Origin: Metaclostridioides mangenotii
GTDB taxonomy: Bacteria; Bacillota; Clostridia; Peptostreptococcales; Peptostreptococcaceae
Reading direction: 5' to 3'
DNA: 64,000 nucleotides
NCBI RefSeq assembly: GCF_018917235.1
Contig: NZ_JAHLOF010000010.1
Location: 1 to 64,000, forward strand
A model generated the notes under the pieces. That model did no database searches, had not been told where the DNA came from, and worked only from the letters and a program-made list of their open reading frames with translations. Shown here piece after piece: positions 63,893 through 64,000 of the stretch (its first letter is position 1; every line of letters begins with the position of its first letter). A program made the position numbers and the translations under genes.

Positions 63893-64000
63893 TATATGTA
63901 ATAGGAATAGGACCAGGGAATAAAGAGTGGATGACTCTTGAGGCATTAGATGCAATTGAAAAATCAAATGCCATAGTTGGTTACAAAACTTATATAAAAT
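63889..64000 (+). CDS. cbiH: Cobalt-factor III C17-methyltransferase (5' part only)
   Basis: Only 37 codons are present before the window ends. They show the tetrapyrrole methylase start Gly-Ile-Gly-Pro-Gly-Asn, Met-Thr-Leu-Glu-Ala and Val-Gly-Tyr-Lys-Thr-Tyr, characteristic of CbiH/CobJ. The ATG overlaps the cbiG stop (ATGA), so the operon continues to the right. Confidence 0.9.
   Translation, partial: MIYVIGIGPGNKEWMTLEALDAIEKSNAIVGYKTYIK

Overview
The window is AT-rich DNA from a low-GC, anaerobic, spore-forming Firmicute. Gene order and protein sequence point to a relative of Clostridioides difficile (Peptostreptococcaceae). Reasons: the acpS–CBS–gerS–alr–mazEF order, a GerS-like germination lipoprotein, an alanine racemase closely resembling what I recall of C. 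difficile Alr2, sporulation genes (spoVT, spoVB, yabP, yabQ, spoIIE), a sodium-type F-ATP synthase and an anaerobic (early cobalt insertion) cobalamin pathway. Nearly all genes are on the + strand, as expected for an origin-proximal leading-strand arm. No tRNA, rRNA, CRISPR array, insertion sequence or prophage is visible.

Region by region. 1–831: the 5' part of a divergent secreted-protein gene and a 628-base gene-free stretch carrying a tandem direct-repeat operator. 832–13250: a truncated prepilin peptidase, then a conserved housekeeping/sporulation block (pth, mfd, prsA, spoVT, spoVB, mazG, hup, rqcP, yabP, yabQ, divIC, ppx). 13343–18090: spoIIE, a gene-free DnaA-box cluster, and a secreted M3 oligopeptidase. 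18158–28095: galU, a 37-residue membrane microprotein, rho with a long Asn-rich insertion, rpmE, a DUF1385 membrane protein, prmC, prfA, a ZIP transporter, tsaC/sua5, the ywlE arginine phosphatase, rpiB and upp; this matches the rho-to-atp neighbourhood of Bacillus subtilis. 28474–30050: yqeB behind a probable sigma-54 promoter, then a dCMP deaminase. 30136–37169: the complete atpZ-I-B-E-F-H-A-G-D-C operon. 37341–49336: peptide transporter, acpS, gerS-alr-mazEF, split transketolase, a YkvI-like carrier, a PrcB-like protein, fthC, a C-terminal processing protease and two tiny convergent genes. 49589–64000: cobalamin biosynthesis, with cobT-U-S-C followed by an adenosylcobalamin riboswitch with its own terminator, then cobQ, cbiA, cbiB, cobD, pduX, cbiC, D, E, T, F, G and the start of cbiH at the window edge.

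How it fits together: the cob/cbi genes build the corrin ring (cbiC–H), amidate it (cbiA, cobQ), make and attach the aminopropanol linker (pduX, cobD, cbiB) and complete the nucleotide loop (cobT, U, S, C). Only the genes downstream of the riboswitch should be under direct B12 control. The ATP synthase c subunit carries the sodium-ligand residues and the epsilon subunit lacks its C-terminal regulatory domain.

The observations most worth following are the DnaA-box cluster between spoIIE and pepF, the prion-like insertion in Rho, the sigma-54 promoter at yqeB, the LytTR/VirR-like repeats at the left edge, the short epsilon subunit, and the small repeat-bounded island between the protease and cobT. 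All family assignments are from reading the sequences; no database search was run.
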